The notes under the pieces are model-generated. The model did no database searches and was not told where the DNA came from. It saw only the letters and a program-made list of their open reading frames with translations. Shown one piece after another: positions 59,125 through 64,000 of a DNA stretch of 64,000 nt. This stretch comes from Vitellaria paradoxa (taxonomy: Eukaryota; Streptophyta; Magnoliopsida; Ericales; Sapotaceae). The translations under genes and the position numbers were made by a program. Every line of letters starts with the position of its first letter. The stretch's first letter is position 1. Location: contig CM034236.1 in the NCBI GenBank assembly GCA_019916065.1, forward strand, positions 54,774,690 to 54,838,689, given 5' to 3'.

Positions 59125-61051
59125 ATGTGGAGATTCAAATCTCTAATTGTGACGATAGCGCTGATGGCGTCTTCTTCACCTGTCATGGTTCAGTCGACGA
59201 GGTTCGACCTCCAAACGGGGACCGCCAAATGCATAACAGAAGAAATCAAGACCAACGCCATGACTGTCGGCAAGTACAGCATCGTCAATCCAAACGAAGG
59301 CTATCCAATGCCCGACAGCCACAAGATCACCGTCACGGTTAGTAGCCCCCCCCCCCCCAAAAAAAACCCATCTCTCTCATGGGTGATTACACCACAAATC
59401 CCAGGTTCTTCTGAATTCCACATCGGTTTAGTAGCGACCTAGTTTAACATTTCAATTTTGAACATGTAATTATTATTTGTCATCTGGGGTTTTTAGTACA
59501 ATCGATTACTGCAAAACTCTTGTATTTCTTTTTGCCCCTTTAATGTGATTCCGTATCCGATTCTACTAATTTAGAGTGCGGTGGCACCCCCAGAATTTAC
59601 AAACTTTTGTTAACTAACTCCAAATTTTATAATTTTTTGTAACTTTTATTAACTTTTATCAATTTTTGTCCACCAAAAGTCCAAATTTCAAACTTTCTTA
59701 GAATTTTTCTGACCACAACAATCGGATAGGTGAACACCACATTCGAACTATTCTGATGTTTTGTATTGGGCCAACCAAACGTTAAAAAAATTGAAACCAA
59801 CTTACCGTTTCACTTTTCTTAAGAGTGACAAAGTTAGAAACTTAACTCTTGGGAGTTTGTTTGCTTATGGGGGTTGTGCATTTGAATTATAAAGCCCTTT
59901 GTTGTTCATTATTTACATTTCAAGTAAAAGACCTTAGCTGTTCATTACTGGAAATTTTTAGATATGACAGATTGATTTTGTTCTGATGTGCATGCATAAA
60001 TGCAGGTTTCTTCGCCCCATGGGAGCACTTACCACTATAGCGATGGTGTAGACTCTGGTAACTTTGCGTTTTCTGCTACTGAGGCTGGGGATTATACGGC
60101 TTGTTTTTGGGCTGCTGCTCACAAGCCAGCGATGACATTGTCAGTAGATTTAGATTGGAGATCCGGTGTTGCTGCCAAGGATTGGTCAAAGATTGCTAAG
60201 AAAGGAAAGATTGAAGTAAGCAATTTGATTCATTTCTCTGTTCTCATTTGAGGTTGTTTGGACTATCAGACAAATATTTTATCGGATCTTGACATGAGTC
60301 TACATAAATCTGCATGTTTACTTTCAGCTTGTTCTAAACTTACAATTATGTTTTCCTAGTGTCTTAGGAAGTAGGAGTCCCGGAACAAAGGAGTGAATGT
60401 AAAAATCCAATATGCCACCTGGAGAGTGAAAGTGATCCAACTTCACCTCAAATCTTCTCATTATTTTGATGTTGGTTTGAGATTTTCTTGCTTTAGATCT
60501 TGTGCGCTTCGCTTTTTATGAGTTGCTCTACACAGTAGGTGGTGCTTAAATGTCAGCTGGTAGATTGTAGTTCTCTATCTATTTCTGCACTGTAGCTAAC
60601 TTAGGGGCAAGCTATGGTCGTCCGATGACTTTTTATTCATGTATCCTGATACGGTTCGTCTCTCTGTTTATTTTCCCTGTTAGGCTATGGAAATTGAGTT
60701 GCAGAAACTGTATGCCACTGTCAGATCCATTCACGACGAGATGTTTTATCTTCGTGAAAGGTGAGATTAAAATAACTTCCAATTTTTCTCATGTTAAAGA
60801 TTCAAATTTTAGTAATATATGTGGCTGTTGATTTTGGTTGGAAATTGCCATAAATGCAAACCTTTCTCTGCCCCTAATCATCCCCTTTCTTGTCTGGGCA
60901 TTGTAGGGAGGAAGAAATTCAACAGCTAAACAAAGCAACAAATTCCAAGATGGCCACATTTAGTTTCCTTTCTATTCTGATTTGCTTGTCAGTGGCTGGT
61001 TTGCAACTATGGCATCTGAAAACATTCTTTGAGAGGAAGAAGCTCCTATAG
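59125..61051 (+). CDS. p24-delta cargo receptor (TMED/emp24 family)
   Basis: Four exons, 59125-59337, 60006-60215, 60684-60760 and 60907-61051, join to 214 residues, the family norm. A signal peptide (1-24, with the hydrophobic run LIVTIALMASSSPVMV) is followed by the GOLD domain (about 28-125), containing KCITEEI, GYPMPDSHKITVTVSSPHGS and the second cysteine in GDYTACFWAA. A coiled-coil segment (EIELQKLYATVRSIHDEMFYLREREEEIQQLN, about 144-174) and one transmembrane helix (183-204) come next. The cytosolic tail carries the FF motif and a C-terminal dilysine KKLL, which bind COPII and COPI coats. These proteins cycle between ER and Golgi as cargo receptors, for example for GPI-anchored proteins. 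An ERSE/UPRE lies in the promoter. The sequence fits subclass delta-2 (p24-delta 7 to 11); the exact paralogue is uncertain. Confidence 0.95.
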
Positions 61052-62019
61052 TTTTGGCTCATAATTCCCATGTTGGTTCTCTTTTCAGCTTGTTTATGTT
61101 CTTTTTGAAAGGAAGAGCCTTGTCCACTTATGGCACCAGATTTAGGCTTGGTTTTCCTGTAATGATATTACATTATTATTATTATTGCTATTACTATTTT
61201 ATTTTATTTTCAACTTTCTAAGTTGGAATATTAATTATTCTTGTATCATTTGGTTTTCTTTCATTACAAGAATCATGAATTTTTCCTCCTTCAAACCCGG
61301 TTTATCCATTCAAACATAAATGAATTAAAATTATGGTGCACCTACCCTCCTCAAAAGTGAAGAAAAGACCAATGAGAGCCACTGAAAAGGTCCTTTTAAC
61401 ATATATATATATATATATATATATTTTACTCAAAACAGAACCAGCTTGATCTCGAAGGTTTTTTTTTTTTTTAATACATATATATATATATATGTAAAGA
61501 CATGAATGTACCATGGAATTGATCCGATCCAATCAAAATTTGGGCAGTCCGGTTCAGTTTTGAGTCCAAAAGTTGGACCCCAAAAAATTAGGTTGGCCCA
61601 GGCGCAGCGTGGGCCCGATCTCCTGTAAATTTTAACACAAAGTACGACGCTCCATCTTTCTTCATAAAAGACAGGAAACTACCACTCAAAATTGATGAGC
61701 TAGACAAATAAATAGAATTAAATGAGCAAAATTTCACGGCTACAACACCGGGAATTATGTTCATTTCTCATTTCATGCCATTATTTGTTGGACTCGAGAT
61801 TCAGAAACTACACATTCTCACAGAAAGGAGGACTTGAATTCACTAGTAGGACCGTTGAAGTGATGATCCTTCCAGCAACGTGAATGAGAACATGCACTGA
61901 GAAAGTACCAAAGAGATATTAATAAGCACGCAGAAGAAAAAATGGGGCAGGTGAAATACTCCATATGGTCTCAAGGGCCTGAAGGGCATCAAGTCTTCAA
62001 ACTCTCAACTCCAAACGCC
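61052..62019. other. Convergent spacer between p24-delta and CGS
   Basis: Both genes end into this 970-bp stretch, so it holds two 3' UTRs. It contains (AT)n tracts at about 61402-61424 and 61476-61493, with a T13 run at 61460. No other gene. Confidence 0.6.
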
Positions 62020-63370
62020 CTAAATGAGGGCGAGAGCCTTAAGGATATCAATCTTCAAGTCTTCAAAATCTTCAACTCCAAAGCTAAAGCGAACCAGATT
62101 GTCCATGATCCCATACTTGGCCCTATCAGATTGGCTTAGATCCCTGTACCAAATGCATGACAAAATATGTTATCTTCTATCACCATTTATAGTTACAAAT
62201 TACATCATGTTGATTATGCATTCTGTACAGTAACAAATTGAATCATGATTATTGGCCCTGTTCGGATGTCGAATTTTCATCCGTAGTTTTTTGGTAAAAG
62301 TTGGTATGTGAAACTTTTGGTGTGTTTGATAAAACAAATAAAAATTTTTAGTAACTTCTGACAACTTAGGTGTTTGATAAAATGAACAAAAATTTTTAGT
62401 AACTTTTGACAACTTTTTGTGTGTTTAGTAAAAATTTTGATAACTTCTGAGCTGAGTTAAAGTAAAATGACCATTATACCCCTCGCAAACTCAGCAAAAG
62501 TTGGTGTATACCACGTACGATTATTGGCAACTTTTGGTGTTTTACCAAACACCTAAAACACCGAAAGTTGATATTTTTTGGGGCTCCAAACGGGGCCATT
62601 ATGCATTCAGTATTTGGCACATTATGTAGACCCAAAAGAGATCCTTTCCAAACAGTCAAATCATATTTAAATTTTGTCATAGGTGGGAAATGGTGCTAGG
62701 GTGGTCATCTAAGTGTGCGAATGGTCAACTGAATGCACATTTATTATTACTATATGGGTTTATCAACTCTTGGCAGAATTATTGCAAGATTGTACTTGTG
62801 TTTTTCAGAATAAAATGTTTATCTGATCATATTGATTATCTTTTCATCTAGATTTTTCCTTCCAGACATCCATAGACAAGCTAGAGTTCTGATAAATTCA
62901 AAAATAATTGTCCACAGACCACTTCTACTATTTAGAGAAGTTTAAAACTATCTAGACTCCTTCACAATGCTTCCGTGGAAACTGTCCCTACTAAAAGATG
63001 GGCTACGTTCACTGATTATATGACGAAAAAGTGAAGAGAATAGTACCAGTAAGACATTATTGCTGGCTGGTCCACAATGCTCTCACAGCCTCCAAAGGAT
63101 GGTGCAATGTATGGGATTTTCAAGGCATCAACAAACTTTGCAGTAGTCAGCAAGTCTCCGTCAACCTGAAATGCATTACAATATAGCAATAAACATTTAA
63201 TTAAATGCAAAAATAAATCAAATTACAATCAGAATAGTACTCAGTTGCACATCGAAGTAATTATCAATACTGACCTCAAAACTGACCACTCCCCCAAAAC
63301 CAGTCATTTGTTGCTTGGCTATGTGATACTCTGGATGACTTGGCAAGCCCGGATAATAGACATGTTTCAC
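62020..63370 (-). CDS. CGS1: Cystathionine gamma-synthase, C-terminal exons (partial)
   Basis: Three exons in transcript order, 63275-63370, 63047-63165 and 62020-62143, encode the last 112 residues; the rest lies beyond the right edge. The text VKHVYYPGLPSHPEYHIAKQ, FGGVVSFE, TTAKFVDALKIPYIAPSFGG, CESIVDQPAIMSYW and the final NLVRFSFGVEDFEDLK is typical of plant cystathionine gamma-synthase. This PLP enzyme joins O-phosphohomoserine and cysteine in plastids, the first committed step of methionine synthesis. The PLP lysine and the N-terminal MTO1 region that controls mRNA stability are outside the window. Methionine gamma-lyase and cystathionine beta-lyase share the fold, but the ESIVDQPA segment and the C-terminal end favour CGS. 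A MITE sits in the last intron. Confidence 0.93.
62254..62597. mobile_element. Tourist-like MITE in the last CGS intron
   Basis: The ends GGCCCTGTTCGGATG and, inverted, GGCCCCGTTTGGAGC are flanked by ATT on both sides (62251-62253 and 62598-62600). The 344-bp body has three imperfect tandem copies of a unit containing AATTTTTAGTAACTTTTGACAA (about 62345-62450). Confidence 0.75.
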
Positions 63371-64000
63371 CTGATACAACACACAATCAATATCCATGAT
63401 AAATGATGAATAGAGGAAAGACGAGGTTTTATTCTTTAAGAATAAACAGTCCAATCTCAGGGCAGTTAAAAGTTAAAGTTGCCTTTAATTGCACTAGCAG
63501 CAGCCTAAAGGACCGACAATAGAGGCTCCATTGGAATTGAATTACATCAGTTTTATAAAATTTCATTTTCCACTCAATGGAGGCGCCCCTATCGCACTGG
63601 CACACAACAGGCGCATAAGAAGGGATATCTTTTGAAGTAAGGATTATTTTTCGTAAGATTCTCCACTCCATAAACTTCTCAGCATGCTGAAATGTGAATC
63701 TTTGCTCAGGCATGTCAAGGTAAACATAACCTCCATGATTCCATCCAGATAAAAGTAGAATAAATAGGGACCCCACTTTACAAAATTAAGAGGACAACAG
63801 AAAACACAGTGATAAAAAAACCTCCTTATTCTTCCTATAGTTAAGTCTTCTACTTTTTGTAGTCAATAGATAAGGAAACCCTTCCCCCTCGTTACTTTTC
63901 CTTGCGTTATATAATCAATGACGATTCTGACTCAAGAAATTTTGAGTAAAGGATTGTTTAATTAGAATTTTGATCAAAATATTAAAACATGAGAATGGAC
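63371..64000 (-). other. CGS intron running to the window edge
   Basis: No further CGS exon is found before 64000, so this is intron. A minus-strand open frame of 115 codons (63429-63776) has no CGS similarity and I cannot identify it. Confidence 0.5.

Noticed and set aside
63429..63776. 115-codon minus-strand frame upstream of the CGS exons
   Set aside because: It does not resemble CGS or any family I recognise and lies where an intron is expected; kept only as a note.
1..64000. CRISPR arrays, bacterial operons, plasmid or phage origins
   Set aside because: The window is plant nuclear DNA with spliced genes; the tandem repeats seen are microsatellites, minisatellites or transposon parts with no spacer structure.

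Overview
The window is nuclear DNA from a flowering plant, most likely a woody eudicot or magnoliid. The genes are interrupted by GT-AG introns with AT-rich, pyrimidine-rich sequence. One nuclear tRNA gene is present, and the non-coding space is full of plant-type transposons (Ty1/copia, hAT-like, PIF/Harbinger or Tourist-like MITEs, LINE pieces). The species cannot be named from sequence alone.

Layout from left to right. The last four exons of a SnRK1 alpha kinase lie on + (1-1839). A single-exon AP2/ERF factor related to RAP2.11/ERN lies on - (2796-3983). A very long OSCA2/CSC1-like ion channel gene lies on - (coding 6680-32114, promoter near 34.14 kb); its ten coding exons total only 2145 bp, and one intron of 12.65 kb holds a copia retrotransposon and a nested stack of DNA transposons. 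A MITE cluster follows (35.7-38.0 kb), then a VTI1-type v-SNARE on + (38539-41027), a tRNA-Ala(TGC) (42648-42720), a plastid-type DUF1997 protein on - (43310-46099), a PME31-like pectinesterase on - (47911-51453), a repeat-rich PLDRP1-like disordered protein on + (53645-57275), a p24-delta cargo receptor on + (59125-61051), and the last three exons of cystathionine gamma-synthase on - (62020-63370, continuing past the right edge).

The genes do not form a pathway or operon. Three of them concern membrane traffic or membranes (VTI1 SNARE, p24-delta, OSCA channel), and the SnRK1/ERF pair is regulatory. The set is informative as an ancestral gene neighbourhood: from memory of Arabidopsis locus numbers, nearly all of these genes have relatives that lie next to one another in a few Arabidopsis segments (KIN10 with CGS1; KIN11 with PME31 and VTI13; KIN12 with VTI11, DUF1997 and PLDRP1; an OSCA2 gene with a p24-delta gene).

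No new defence, toxin or biosynthetic system was found. The most unusual observations are: a 602-bp element flanked by a 5-bp target duplication whose two ends are copies of the same LTR in opposite orientation; a canonical unfolded-protein-response element (CGTG-N10-ATTGG overlapping TGACGTGG) upstream of the p24-delta gene; long C homopolymers that in all six transcribed cases read as C on the sense strand; and a C-rich tandem-repeat island inside a very AT-rich transposon. Exon boundaries were worked out by hand from splice signals, reading frame and family resemblance. All joined frames are open with consistent phases, but transcript evidence was not available.
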